Position numbers and translations under genes: made by a program. Positions 1-7,527 of a DNA stretch of 48,150 nt are shown here, one piece after another; position 1 is the stretch's first letter, and each line of letters opens with the position of its first letter. The notes below the pieces were generated by a model. That model was not told the origin of the DNA. It was given only the letters and a program-made list of their open reading frames with translations, and searched no databases. Source of the DNA: Rhizobium sp. Leaf453 (lineage in GTDB: Bacteria; Pseudomonadota; Alphaproteobacteria; Rhizobiales; Rhizobiaceae). The DNA lies in assembly GCF_001425605.1 (NCBI RefSeq), contig NZ_LMRG01000010.1, positions 115,939-164,088 on the forward strand. The letters are read 5' to 3'.

Positions 1-124
1 CTTCAGCCATATATGAAATAACGACGAGTGACGAATAGCCCGGAACCTAAATTGGATTACGACAGTTCGACTGCTGACTGCCAAATTTCTCCCCGATTGT
101 CAGGCAGTCATCTGGTAGGATATT

Positions 125-148
125 CCCCCGCTTCGGCGGGGGTTTTTT
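125..148 (+). terminator. Rho-independent terminator
   Basis: A perfect 7-bp stem CCCCCGC/GCGGGGG with a TTCG tetraloop is followed by six T residues. It would end a transcript entering from the left edge of the window. The 124 bases before it contain no reading frame I can assign. Confidence 0.85.
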
Positions 149-251
149 CGTTCATCGTTCAACTCTGCAATGGCGAAGCTTAGTTATATTGCGGAACGTA
201 CCTAAGGAGTTACAGAGATTATATATTAGTAGCCTGTTTTTCGAGCATACG

Positions 252-527
252 ATGTCATTCAATGACTATTTGAAAAATCGCCAAACCTTCAACACACCGG
301 CCGGTCATTTTACCCGCAGTGCTCGGCTAGATCCGAACATGCCCGATGCTTCCACCTGGCAAGATCTGAAGCAGTATCTTGAGGGTGACTCACTGCTGTC
401 GACCAACCTTACCGCAGCCTACGAAGTGTGGATGGCTTATCAGAAATCATTGCAAAAGGTTGTGAAGCGAAGCCGCGGTCGTCCCCCGAAGAACGACAAA
501 CGACAGTCAAACGAAATTTGGGACTGA
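252..527 (+). CDS. YozE-like SAM-fold small protein with C-terminal AT-hook-like motif
   Basis: A 91-residue protein from ATG 252. Residues about 2-45 (SFNDYLKNRQ...PAGHFTR...YLEG) match the pattern of the YozE_SAM_like family: an aromatic residue near the start, then P.G, D..xP and a final YL. A W..Y segment follows in the second half. The C-terminus is basic and contains RSRGRPPK, which has the RGRP core of an AT-hook. The frame is open back to a TTG at 189, preceded by AAGGAG-like bases only downstream of it, so ATG 252, where the domain begins, is preferred although its own ribosome-binding site is poor. Function is unknown; DNA binding is inferred only from the basic tail. No operon partner is visible. 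Confidence 0.6.
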   Translation: MSFNDYLKNRQTFNTPAGHFTRSARLDPNMPDASTWQDLKQYLEGDSLLSTNLTAAYEVWMAYQKSLQKVVKRSRGRPPKNDKRQSNEIWD

Positions 528-628
528 CCCCACCTGAACGTGCGGCGCGGGCTAGACGGCGACCGGGGGTGATGTAATGTCGTCGAGCCGCGCGTCGCGG
601 CGGATGCATACGCATAAGTGGCGTTTAC

Positions 629-1186
629 ATGAACTTTCCAATAGTCGCGACAGTCATATCCATGGTTCTCGGCCTCTCAGTGACCCGCCTCCTGACCGGC
701 TTTGTCACCATTTTCCGTATCCGCAGGACGTCAAAAATTGACTGGGTGCCACTCGCTTGGAGCAGCGTCCTATTCATCATGCAGTTGCAGTATTGGTGGG
801 CAATCAATCAGTTGTCGACGCTGCAACCGACGTTTTATTTCGGCGAATTCATCTTCCTTGTTCTGATGACCCTCATGCTTTTCCTGACAGCAGCGCTTCT
901 CTTGCCCAGTCGTGGCGAGGACGAGGCTAATGGACTGCGCATTTATTTCGAGCAGGACGGGCGCTTCGCGCTGATCTCCTTGACTGCTTTTCTTGTTTTT
1001 GGGTTCCTTGTTAATGTCTTCGGCTTCAAAAGCCAGCTAGAAGCAGCTTGGGCGTTCACAGACATTCCGATGATCATCCTCCCCGCTACAGCGTTCTTTC
1101 TACGCGAGCGAAAATACTATGCTGCTATAGCCGCACTCTATCTCCCGTTGTGCGCTTTAGACGTCTGGATTTCGCTGACGTCGTAG
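629..1186 (+). CDS. Hypothetical multi-pass membrane protein
   Basis: A 185-residue protein with about five or six hydrophobic segments, starting with an N-terminal one (IVATVISMVLGLSVTRLLTG) and including others near residues 45-60, 75-95, 112-130 and 140-180. Short charged loops (RIRRTSK, SRGEDEANG) separate them. I do not recognise a family motif and no catalytic residues stand out. It stands alone, with a gap of about 100 bases from the preceding gene, so it may have its own promoter. The start at ATG 629 places a hydrophobic helix directly at the N-terminus, which fits a membrane protein without a cleaved signal. Confidence 0.65.
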   Translation: MNFPIVATVISMVLGLSVTRLLTGFVTIFRIRRTSKIDWVPLAWSSVLFIMQLQYWWAINQLSTLQPTFYFGEFIFLVLMTLMLFLTAALLLPSRGEDEANGLRIYFEQDGRFALISLTAFLVFGFLVNVFGFKSQLEAAWAFTDIPMIILPATAFFLRERKYYAAIAALYLPLCALDVWISLTS

Positions 1187-1510
1187 ATGCAAAGAGGCCA
1201 GGAAGCTTACTTGGCGGACAATATCGCATCATGTCTGTTTTTTGGTTCCAAAACCCGAGTGTGTTTATAAAGTTAGATGCATCGTGGGGCGGGTAGTAAT
1301 GTACGCGTGTGCAATCAGAGTCCCAGGACCAAGAGACATTGCAATGCTGACGCCATGGCGGCCTTGGATGAATATATGCGGCTTCTAGCCTTCGGGTTAC
1401 ACGCCAGGGCAATTCATGTCACTCGAAAAGCATTCTGAACACGGCTCATTTACCTGCAGAGATGGCAAATACATCCGATGGATATCACGTGGCGCAAAGT
1501 AACGCGATAG
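1187..1510. other. Intergenic stretch without recognisable gene
   Basis: Overlapping short open frames on both strands have low-complexity or improbable translations and no ribosome-binding sites. I see no repeats or RNA gene here. It leads directly into the DUF2382 remnant and may be decayed sequence. Confidence 0.4.
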
Positions 1511-1900
1511 CTCCGAGACTCGCCTCGCGCAGCAGCAGGTCGACGTAACACGTTTCCCTTCGATTCCGAGATCAACGAACCCCCCGAGATCCGCATCGAG
1601 GGTAACACCACCATCATTCCTGTCATCGAAGAGCGGCTCGCCAAGCGGCTGTTTCTTGTTGAGGAAGCGCAAATCCGTCGCCTTCCAGGACAGTACGATC
1701 TCGGCGAAGAGCGTCATGAGGAGGCGGTGGTCTCGAAGAAAGGGCGCGTCGCCGAGGAGATAGGCATCAACAAAAAATCGGCCGGACGCACTGAAACCAT
1801 CAGCGACAGCGTCCGCAAGACGAAAGTGGAAGTTGATGATCATCGTATCGAACAGAGGCAGGATGGCTTCAGCCAGAGCCAGGGCTACAAGCGCACGTAA
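1511..1900 (+). pseudogene. DUF2382 (YsnF/AvaK-type) protein remnant
   Basis: The frame from about 1559 to the TAA at 1900 translates to a DUF2382-like charged repeat: an EIRIEG segment, then TTIIPVIEERL, KRLFLVEEAQIRR, and later EEAVVSKKGRVAEEI and RTETISDSVRKTKVEVDD. This is the typical back half of stress-associated DUF2382 proteins. The frame is open only from 1511 and has no start codon or ribosome-binding site. The spacing between the two repeat blocks is shorter than usual (only a few residues between EERL and KRLFLVEE), suggesting internal deletion. It is most likely a truncated, inactive copy. Confidence 0.55.
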
Positions 1901-2193
1901 TAGACATATCTGGAATCGAGATCACCAACCCGTCCGGAGCCGTAGTCGCTCTTGTGTCGGTCGAAGACGCTGCGATTAGTGAACTCGACACGAAATCGCC
2001 GGGATAGGTATCTTTAGCTATGTTGCCTGTCGGATAGCCTAGACATGCTAAAGGAGCTCGACCCGTTTTCGCGGAGCGCCCTTAGGACCCGTACGGTTAC
2101 AACGCTCGACATCCGTATCGCAGCAGGTATTCGTCATGTTCGGGTGGTGAAGCCTCGATGCGCATCCGGCTAGGCGAATTCGAGGCCAGCACC
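1901..2193. other. Gap with a possible antitoxin-like fragment
   Basis: On the plus strand a short frame ending at about 2008 reads ITNPSGAVVALVSVEDAAISELD, which loosely resembles the central strand-helix of Phd/YefM antitoxins. It has no start codon and overlaps the end of the DUF2382 remnant. I regard it as a remnant at best. The rest of the gap contains nothing I can assign. Confidence 0.2.
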
Positions 2194-2685
2194 TCATTTC
2201 AAGGTTACCTCCGCAACATTGTCTTTGTAATCCTGCTTTGGATCCGAACCGAGCAGCATCTTAATCCCAGCCCAAATGCTGGACCCGTCCTTCCAGATCT
2301 CCGCGCGTTCAGCATCGAAGCGAAGCAGCACGAGTTTCGGATCATCCTTGCCTCCTTCGTACCAGGCAGCGACATACCTGTTCCAGAGGCGGTCGATGAC
2401 GACGCGCTCGTTATCGACAATAAGGTCGCCGTGAATGGCCGCAAATAAATCGTGCCCCTTGGATGCGAAGGTCGCGACGGCGCGGTGAGTAGCGGTGACC
2501 TGTTTGACAAGCTCGGATTCGGTGGAAGTGAAAAACCAGATTGGCCCGCCGTCGCGTTCGCCGTCGAGTTGAGCCGTCATCGGTCGAGTGTGACCTTCAT
2601 CGACGCCAGCAAGTCCAAGCATGACCGTCATGTCGGATTTCAGTGCCTTCCAGAATCTCGCTTGCAGTTCCGGCTCATCGGTCAT
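2194..2685 (-). CDS. Pyridoxamine 5'-phosphate oxidase-like / general stress protein 26 family
   Basis: A 163-residue single-domain protein. The N-terminal MTDEPELQARFWKALKSDMTVMLGL, followed by DGGPIWFFTSTES (about residues 46-58), is typical of the GSP26-like split-barrel flavin-binding family, in which the GPIWFFT strand lines the cofactor site. LVLLRFDAERAEIWKDGSS and the C-terminal DNVAEVTLK complete the barrel. Members bind FMN or similar cofactors; the physiological substrate is usually unknown. It is the third gene of a minus-strand run with a DUF3833 gene (about 70 bases upstream) and a 72-residue gene, suggesting a small stress operon. An AGGAG sits before the start. Confidence 0.85.
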   Translation of the reverse strand: MTDEPELQARFWKALKSDMTVMLGLAGVDEGHTRPMTAQLDGERDGGPIWFFTSTESELVKQVTATHRAVATFASKGHDLFAAIHGDLIVDNERVVIDRLWNRYVAAWYEGGKDDPKLVLLRFDAERAEIWKDGSSIWAGIKMLLGSDPKQDYKDNVAEVTLK

Positions 2686-2756
2686 TGGCCTGTTCTCCTG
2701 TTTGGGTTTTCAACGATCTTGTGACCGCCTGGTAGGTGTTGCCTCAGTGGCGGTGA

Positions 2757-3233
2757 TCAAATCTTCTGATAAAACGCGGACAGCCGCGCTACCTCGATGC
2801 CAAGTTTCGTCAGCGACGCGTGCGCGGCCATCACGGTTGGTTCGATCAGCCAGAACCAGTCTGTAAAGCCGAAGCTCGTCTTGGAACCATCTTTAGCGGG
2901 AACGGCGCGCGTGTACTTCCAATTGAAAGCACTCCCAGCCTGACTGCCTTGAGCCAGGCCTTCGATAAGGGATTCTCGTCCTTCGTAGTCGGCATCGGAC
3001 CGCTTGATGATCGTCCAGATGAGCGTGTCCGTGTGGCCATCGTCGAATCTGTAGACCTCTTTCAGCGCGAGCGTATGCGCCTTCGGATCGTAGATGCCTT
3101 CTGCGTCGATCGTAAAACGGTTCTCGAAAGCACCGAAACGGCTGAGCGTCGTCCCCCATCCTTTCAGTTTTCCGTGAAAAAATTCCTCGAGCTTGAACAC
3201 AGGCGTGGTCACGGCGAAATCTTCAATCTTCAT
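2757..3233 (-). CDS. DUF3833 family protein
   Basis: A 158-residue protein carrying the DUF3833 pattern: an FF.G.L.GWG motif near the N-terminus (residues about 18-28), then RF.I.AEG, LKEVYRFDDG, and a C-terminal FTDWFWLI region. The domain has a lipocalin-like beta-rich character and no assigned reaction. There is no signal peptide, unlike many members, which are lipoproteins. The ATG at 3233 is preceded by a good AGGAGATATC-type ribosome-binding site. It lies between a 72-residue gene and the PNPOx-like gene, all on the same strand. Confidence 0.8.
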   Translation of the reverse strand: MKIEDFAVTTPVFKLEEFFHGKLKGWGTTLSRFGAFENRFTIDAEGIYDPKAHTLALKEVYRFDDGHTDTLIWTIIKRSDADYEGRESLIEGLAQGSQAGSAFNWKYTRAVPAKDGSKTSFGFTDWFWLIEPTVMAAHASLTKLGIEVARLSAFYQKI

Positions 3234-3264
3234 GATATCTCCTGAGTTTGACTGACCCGACGTG

Positions 3265-3483
3265 TCACAGATCCTCGTCGCTGAGCAAGACGGGATTGCC
3301 GTCTTCTGTCAGCGCCGATAAACGTGCGTCCGCCGCCTCGCATAAAGCAATCAAGATCTCCGCCCTGGTCCAACCGACGAGATGCGCCTCTTCCTCGATG
3401 AGTTGGACCGCGTAGCTCATGGCTTGGCTACAGGACGCACTTCGATCGGGATGTCCTAGAGGTACGGGAGGAGGATCGATCAT
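3265..3483 (-). CDS. Small conserved hypothetical protein
   Basis: A 72-residue protein: a proline-rich start, a helical middle (MSYAVQLIEEEAHLVGWTRAEILIALCEAADARLSAL, quoted here in parts: AVQLIEEEAHL and GWTRAEILIALCEAA) and an acidic end SDEDL. The helical pattern looks real and similar small proteins are familiar from rhizobial plasmids, but no function is known to me. The ATG at 3483 has no clear Shine-Dalgarno sequence; the inner ATG at 3420 (MSYAVQ) is an alternative. It heads a probable operon with the DUF3833 and PNPOx-like genes. Confidence 0.55.
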   Translation of the reverse strand: MIDPPPVPLGHPDRSASCSQAMSYAVQLIEEEAHLVGWTRAEILIALCEAADARLSALTEDGNPVLLSDEDL

Positions 3484-3528
3484 GGTGCAATTGACTTTGT
3501 GTGGGGGCGGAGATGGCGGCGATCGGGG

Positions 3529-3894
3529 TCAATGAATGCGACGCAACATCCTGCGATAGCTCCTCGCGTAAGGTTGACCGTCACGTCTACGAGAAGCCGA
3601 ATAGACGACGAGAAGCGTGCCAAGCAATGCCGCCGCGACCGTCGCGATAGGATGGCTGGACACAGAAGAGCCTACGTCGCGTCGAACGCCTCTCATTCCC
3701 TTGCCGGCAAGGTGCCCTGCGGCCCGCAGTTTGGATTTCAAAGCTTCCACTTCGCTACGAAGCGCGGAAATCTGGTCCTCCGGCTCAAAATGTTTCTGGT
3801 CCTCGACGCCGACGGTTTGATGTGCGACGTCGATAACGGCCTTCGGAATCGGTTGACCGAGGTCGGGTTTCGTTTTGGGGTCCTGTGACGGCAT
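3529..3894 (-). CDS. Tail-anchored coiled-coil protein (ElaB/DUF883-like)
   Basis: A 121-residue protein. After a proline-rich N-terminus comes a coiled coil (EDQISALRSEVEALKSKL), then a glycine-containing segment and a single hydrophobic helix near residues 85-105 (IATVAAALLGTLLVVYS), followed by an arginine-rich tail. This layout resembles the ElaB/YgaM/YqjD (DUF883) proteins, which anchor to the inner membrane and associate with ribosomes in stationary phase; the match is by architecture only. GGAGG five bases before ATG 3894 fixes the start, rather than the TTG at 3906. Confidence 0.65.
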   Translation of the reverse strand: MPSQDPKTKPDLGQPIPKAVIDVAHQTVGVEDQKHFEPEDQISALRSEVEALKSKLRAAGHLAGKGMRGVRRDVGSSVSSHPIATVAAALLGTLLVVYSASRRRDGQPYARSYRRMLRRIH

Positions 3895-4550
3895 TTTTTC
3901 CTCCAACGGATCGAGTTGTCTCTGAAACGCGTGAGGGAGCAGAATGATCCACCCCGCCGGCGCCGGCTCTACGTTTCCTGAAGCTCATCTTGGTGGCCCA
4001 CCCCAAGGTCGATGTCGTGTTGGGTGTGTTTCGGCCCTTTGACTGCGTGGCTTAGTCAAGTCTGCTTTGTCCTTGTCGGGGTCATGGTCGTTTTCGAGGT
4101 CATGGCCTCATGATGATGTTCGGGTCGGATGCCTCAACGTGTGGAGCGCTGTGCAGTCGTAGCTGCCAGCAACCGAAACAACGAGGTCGCCGCAACCGCC
4201 GTCCCGGCGGGACATGACAGGTCTTGGACAGCCCTGCGATTTCGGATCAAGTTGAGTTCTCAGGCCGGCTCCTTAACCCATTGTAACGAGGTGCCATCCG
4301 TCCAAATGCAGTGCAGAATGACTGCCAGTTTTCGAGCGACCGCGAGCTTTCTTCATTCCATTGCGTTTGGCCAGTCGAAGGCCGTTCGCCGCTCACTGAC
4401 CAGAAAACCAGCTGACGACATGAGAGGAAAGGCCATGACGAATCGGCCGCAGCCGAAAATGAAATCGGATATACGCGTGACACGAAAAGCAATACCGGAC
4501 CTTGGGATGGGAATACGTTCCCCCTTCGGGGAAGCCCGACGATATCGTGA
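3895..4550. other. Long intergenic stretch, no convincing gene
   Basis: The longest open frames here (4129-4644 plus, 4247-4669 minus) have compositionally odd translations and no ribosome-binding sites, so I read them as chance. No repeat, tRNA or terminator is evident. The stretch contains GC-rich inverted bases around 3957-3972 (GCCGGCGCCGGC) that could form a short hairpin. Confidence 0.35.
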
Positions 4551-4700
4551 ATGCTGGAACCCGCGACATTCGATGAGAGACCAAATGCTATCGGTCGTCT
4601 TGCCATCTTATCGATTGAGGCGGCTAAACGCATCGAGAGCGTAGCCGAAATCTCCCGCCTTTCGCCCACACGTCTTGCCGAGGGGCGTGTGCCACTGTAG
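4551..4700 (+). CDS. Possible 49-residue small protein
   Basis: An ATG at 4551 opens a frame ending at TAG 4700. Its second half (IGRLAILSIEAAKRIESVAEISRL, in parts AILSIEAAKRI and ESVAEISRL) has the amphipathic pattern of a real helix and better codon use than overlapping frames. The ribosome-binding site is weak, and I know no family. It is convergent with the VOC gene. Treat it as tentative. Confidence 0.3.
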   Translation: MLEPATFDERPNAIGRLAILSIEAAKRIESVAEISRLSPTRLAEGRVPL

Positions 4701-4726
4701 CGCGATAAACTGGCGTTACCCGGTTG

Positions 4727-5131
4727 CTACGCCGCGCCGTTGATCTCGACGACGTTGTAATCTGGGTCGCGGAGGTAGAGCTGGGGAAAGCCCGCTAAGC
4801 CCGTCCGGAACACCAGCATGTGCTTCGGATCGCCAGCGGGCACGTCTGAGCTGAAGCCAAGGGCGCTCAGCCTTTCCAAAACGCCCTCGAAGTCATCGGC
4901 ATTGAAAGCGAAATGCCAGTCGTTGCGGTCTATGGCGGCATTGCGCCGGAAACTTCCCCCGGGATGTACGACCAGATGTACTTGGTTCCGCCCGCACGAG
5001 AGCCAGGCTCCGCCAACCGGGAAGTCGGGCCGGCTGAGCTCTGTGAGACCGAACACATCGCGGTAAAACGGCAGTGATAGTTCCAGGTCGGATGTGATGA
5101 TCGAAACGTGATGCAAGGCGAGGTCAGGCAT
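4727..5131 (-). CDS. VOC superfamily (glyoxalase/bleomycin-resistance/dioxygenase fold) protein
   Basis: A 134-residue protein with the two beta-alpha-beta-beta-beta units of the vicinal-oxygen-chelate fold. LHHVSIITSDLELSLPFYRDVFGL at the N-terminus supplies the first His ligand. QVHLVVHPGG follows, NDWHFAFNADD supplies the second metal His, and LYLRDPDYNVVEING ends with the usual Glu. The closest recognised type is a lyase-like VOC protein, but the substrate cannot be told. The start at ATG 5131, behind a GGGGGAG site, matches the domain start; the open frame upstream is not homologous-looking. Confidence 0.85.
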   Translation of the reverse strand: MPDLALHHVSIITSDLELSLPFYRDVFGLTELSRPDFPVGGAWLSCGRNQVHLVVHPGGSFRRNAAIDRNDWHFAFNADDFEGVLERLSALGFSSDVPAGDPKHMLVFRTGLAGFPQLYLRDPDYNVVEINGAA

Positions 5132-5148
5132 GTCGGCTCCCCCATCGG

Positions 5149-5382
5149 TTAAGCGAGAAAAAGGTAACAGAAGCAGGCCATGGCATGCGCGATATCGTTT
5201 GCACCGCTCTCCATCTTTTGCCTCAAGCTGTCGGTAATCTTGACGCTCTCCTCTCGGCAGCGCTCGGCGTAGCCTTGGAAGTGGTGCAGTGACTTCGAGT
5301 GATCCGTGATGGCCCAGATGTGAGGAACCATCGACACCGCGCAATGCATTGCTTGAAGAGGTTTGAACCTTCGACCTGCCAA
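5149..5382 (-). CDS. Small hypothetical protein, possibly frameshifted at its 5' end
   Basis: The frame translates to a compact helical protein ending ITDSLRQKMESGANDIAHAMACFCYLFLA, with a clear core MVPHIWAITDHSKSLHHF. I do not know its family. The listed start (5382) lacks a ribosome-binding site. A different frame starting at 5408 (MKSVVSELHWQVEGSNLFK) runs directly into this one if one base is restored near 5350, so the true gene may be 5149-5408 with a single-base deletion. It lies 17 bases upstream of the VOC gene on the same strand and may be co-transcribed with it. Confidence 0.45.
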   Translation of the reverse strand: MAGRRFKPLQAMHCAVSMVPHIWAITDHSKSLHHFQGYAERCREESVKITDSLRQKMESGANDIAHAMACFCYLFLA

Positions 5383-5462
5383 TGCAGTTCACTCACCACT
5401 GATTTCATTTCTGATTAATTGAGCTTGTTCAGGTCGGACTGCTGGCCTTCGGCAGGAAAGCT

Positions 5463-6287
5463 TCATGCAAACACTAGCAAAATGTCCGGATGCGGCAGCT
5501 CGACGGTCTTCGGGCGGTAGGTATCAAGAAACGCAAGTGCCTCTCGGAAGTCTTCTTCGTCGGAGAACTCTCCCCGCATCTCCTTCAGATCGTCATCCGT
5601 CATCGCCCCATGCATCTGCGCCCAGATATCCTGCCCAAGCTTCCAGATGACAGACTTCTGTTCACCGGAAAGCGAAGCCGCGGCGTTCCTCCAAAACCGT
5701 GCCAGCTGCAGGCGATCGGCTCCCAACGTCAGCGTCGTGAAAAATTCCCCGTCGCACGTCAGATCTGCGTCCGCATAATGCCTGAAGCAGGTCTTATCCC
5801 AGTCGCTCAGCGGATGGGAAAGACGCCCCTCCAGCTTTTCCTCAAAACCGGTTTTCCGCATCGTGCTGCGGTAGCGGTTCAAAAGTTCCTCGCGCCAAAG
5901 TGAGGCGGATCGCGAAGCACCAAGAACATTTGCCAGATCCGGCCAGGTTCGCTCCCAGGCGTCGAGCTCAGGCAGAATTGTATCGGCATCGCACGGGAAA
6001 GTATTTCCCCACGTCTCGAAACCCGCCCTCACCTGCGGTCCAAGCGATCTCCCGACCCTGTCAAGCGCTGCCTGCCATAGTTCCCGCGAGGCATCGGGAT
6101 CGAAATTGCTGGTCGTGACGGCTTTACGAAGCTCTTCTTGGAGAGCTGGAAAGTTTGCGCTTCGCAGACCGAGATCGGTCATCGCATCAGCGTCAATCAC
6201 GTCCATGCTTGGCAGGACGACCAGATTCCGCCAAGCTCTACTCTCTGGCAATCGGTTAATCATCATTATCTCACGGCGCATCATCAT
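5463..6287 (-). CDS. Hypothetical protein, about 270 residues
   Basis: An intact 274-residue soluble protein rich in Trp, Asp and Leu (ELWQAALDRVG, FETWGNTFPCDAD, LDAWERTWPDLANVL, DKTCFRHYADADLTCDGEFF). The helical, acidic character and the absence of a signal peptide suggest a cytoplasmic protein. I do not recognise a family. Several ATGs cluster at the start; the one at 6266 (MMINRLP) is as likely as 6287. Just upstream on the same strand is an SMI1/KNR4-type gene, so the two may form a unit, possibly immunity-related, but that is inference. Confidence 0.7.
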   Translation of the reverse strand: MMMRREIMMINRLPESRAWRNLVVLPSMDVIDADAMTDLGLRSANFPALQEELRKAVTTSNFDPDASRELWQAALDRVGRSLGPQVRAGFETWGNTFPCDADTILPELDAWERTWPDLANVLGASRSASLWREELLNRYRSTMRKTGFEEKLEGRLSHPLSDWDKTCFRHYADADLTCDGEFFTTLTLGADRLQLARFWRNAAASLSGEQKSVIWKLGQDIWAQMHGAMTDDDLKEMRGEFSDEEDFREALAFLDTYRPKTVELPHPDILLVFA

Positions 6288-6342
6288 AGAAAATTGACTT
6301 GTAGACGTTCACCCGTGGTCCAACGACCAGAGGGTGTTGCAC

Positions 6343-6918
6343 TCATCCCTCCGCGGTCGCGCCTTCGAAGGTGCGTGGCAGCTTTTCATATCCCGAGCCG
6401 AGCAAGGTCTTGACATCGTCGGTCTGCGTTCTGCGAATGAACTCGATCAGGCTCGTTCCGGCGAAACGGATTGAGAGGCAGGCACGGTCGATGACGTGGA
6501 AATTAAACACGCCGTCCTTGTCGCGCCGCCAGCACAGGTATTCGCCATTGATGCTGTTGCCGTAGAAACGCAGGTCGTCGAAAAAGCTGGAGACGTTCTG
6601 GCTTTCTTCGTCATAAGGCTCGAGGCAATCGAGATCGCCAACCTCGGCGCCGTCTTCCCGAAGTTGATCAACCAGCCAGTGAACCTGTTCGTGGAGGGCG
6701 TCTCCGCGAACGACAAGCCCGCCATGGCCGAACATGTTGAACGGCATTTCGATGACGAAAAGGCCGTTGGTCGTGCCATAACCGAATGTCTCGGCGAAAG
6801 TCTTGTAGGACGGTGGCAGCGCCCCGATCTGCGCCTCGACTGCGGAGATTTCTTCGGCAGACGCTGTACGCGTAACGCTCGAACGATTGAAAAGTTGAGT
6901 GACGTCGTCGGTTATCAC
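6343..6918 (-). CDS. SMI1/KNR4 (SUKH) family protein
   Basis: A 191-residue protein from a GTG at 6918, seven bases after GGAAG. The N-terminal half matches the SUKH pattern: EEISAVEAQIGALPPSYKTFAETFGYG (in parts VEAQIGALPPSYKTF and AETFGYGTTNG), that is I...E..LG..LP..Y..FL...G.G. SUKH proteins include many immunity proteins against secreted nuclease toxins, and also stand-alone regulatory proteins. No toxin gene is visible next to it, so an orphan immunity role is only a possibility. The long upstream extension to 7071 is not needed by the domain and is rejected. Confidence 0.75.
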   Translation of the reverse strand: MITDDVTQLFNRSSVTRTASAEEISAVEAQIGALPPSYKTFAETFGYGTTNGLFVIEMPFNMFGHGGLVVRGDALHEQVHWLVDQLREDGAEVGDLDCLEPYDEESQNVSSFFDDLRFYGNSINGEYLCWRRDKDGVFNFHVIDRACLSIRFAGTSLIEFIRRTQTDDVKTLLGSGYEKLPRTFEGATAEG

Positions 6919-7067
6919 GAACTTTCTTCCACTTTCTGCTCTACCGCAAGACCATTCGGTACGATGCGCGAGTTGAGAGCATATCGGAAAAGCTCCAGGC
7001 CGCCTGCAAGGCCATTGGTGTATGGAGTTGGCGATCACGGCTGGACCTAGGAGCCGGCCCGGCTCGA

Positions 7068-7376
7068 TCAACGCCCGGAAACCCGGATTGCGTCCAGATC
7101 ACCAAAACTCCGCTGCACCGCTGCGATCTTGTCGGCCGCGATATCGGCCGACACCTCGATTTCACTTTCCAAAGGTGCATCAGTCCGCGCATCGCCATTG
7201 CTTCCGACGTCGCCGCCTGAAGGTGCGGATCCCGCAGAGTTTTCCGAAGCGACCGGCTGCACGAAAATATCGGGCCGGGAAACTCCATGTTGCTGCACAA
7301 GATGTTCAATCGCAAGGTCCGCGGCCTCGCGGGTCTTGAATGTCGCGCGGATGGTCGTGGTGCTATCGTCAGACAT
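7068..7376 (-). CDS. Small rhizobial conserved hypothetical protein
   Basis: A 102-residue protein starting at ATG 7376 after AGGAG. Its N-terminal part (TIRATFKTREAADLAIEHLVQQHGVSRPDIFVQPV, in parts ATFKTREAADLAIEHLV and GVSRPDIFVQPV) and C-terminal part (EVSADIAADKIAAVQRSFGD) each look like one half of a ferredoxin-like alpha/beta fold, with a low-complexity acidic linker between them. This architecture recurs in rhizobial proteins of unknown function. It is divergent from dinB, with about 150 bases between them. A weak GAAAC-N17-GTT match upstream hints at stress-sigma control, but it is too degenerate to call. Confidence 0.65.
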   Translation of the reverse strand: MSDDSTTTIRATFKTREAADLAIEHLVQQHGVSRPDIFVQPVASENSAGSAPSGGDVGSNGDARTDAPLESEIEVSADIAADKIAAVQRSFGDLDAIRVSGR

Positions 7377-7490
7377 GAGTTTCTCCTGCGTTTTGGTCAT
7401 CGTATACCAAACGTCGCTCGGGTCGGGTTGTTTCGGTACCAATGGAAAACTCAATCTGCACGGGTTGGATTCGCGCCGGGCGGCTGCTAT

Positions 7491-7505
7491 GTTCTCTCTT
7501 TGTTT
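7491..7505 (+). promoter_or_regulatory. Candidate LexA box upstream of dinB
   Basis: The bases read GTTC-N7-GTTT. The alphaproteobacterial SOS box is GTTC-N7-GTTC, so seven of eight conserved bases match, and the site lies 22 bases before the dinB start, where a repressor would block transcription. This fits SOS control of a translesion polymerase. Confidence 0.45.
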
Positions 7506-7527
7506 TCTTCTGCGTTGAACGACCCGC

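Noticed and set aside
1397..1843. 148-residue minus-strand open frame
   Set aside because: It lies opposite the DUF2382 remnant, whose plus-strand translation matches a known family, so this is its shadow.
4129..4644. 171-residue plus-strand open frame
   Set aside because: No ribosome-binding site, Arg/Ser-rich chance composition, and an overlapping frame at 4551-4700 has better coding character.
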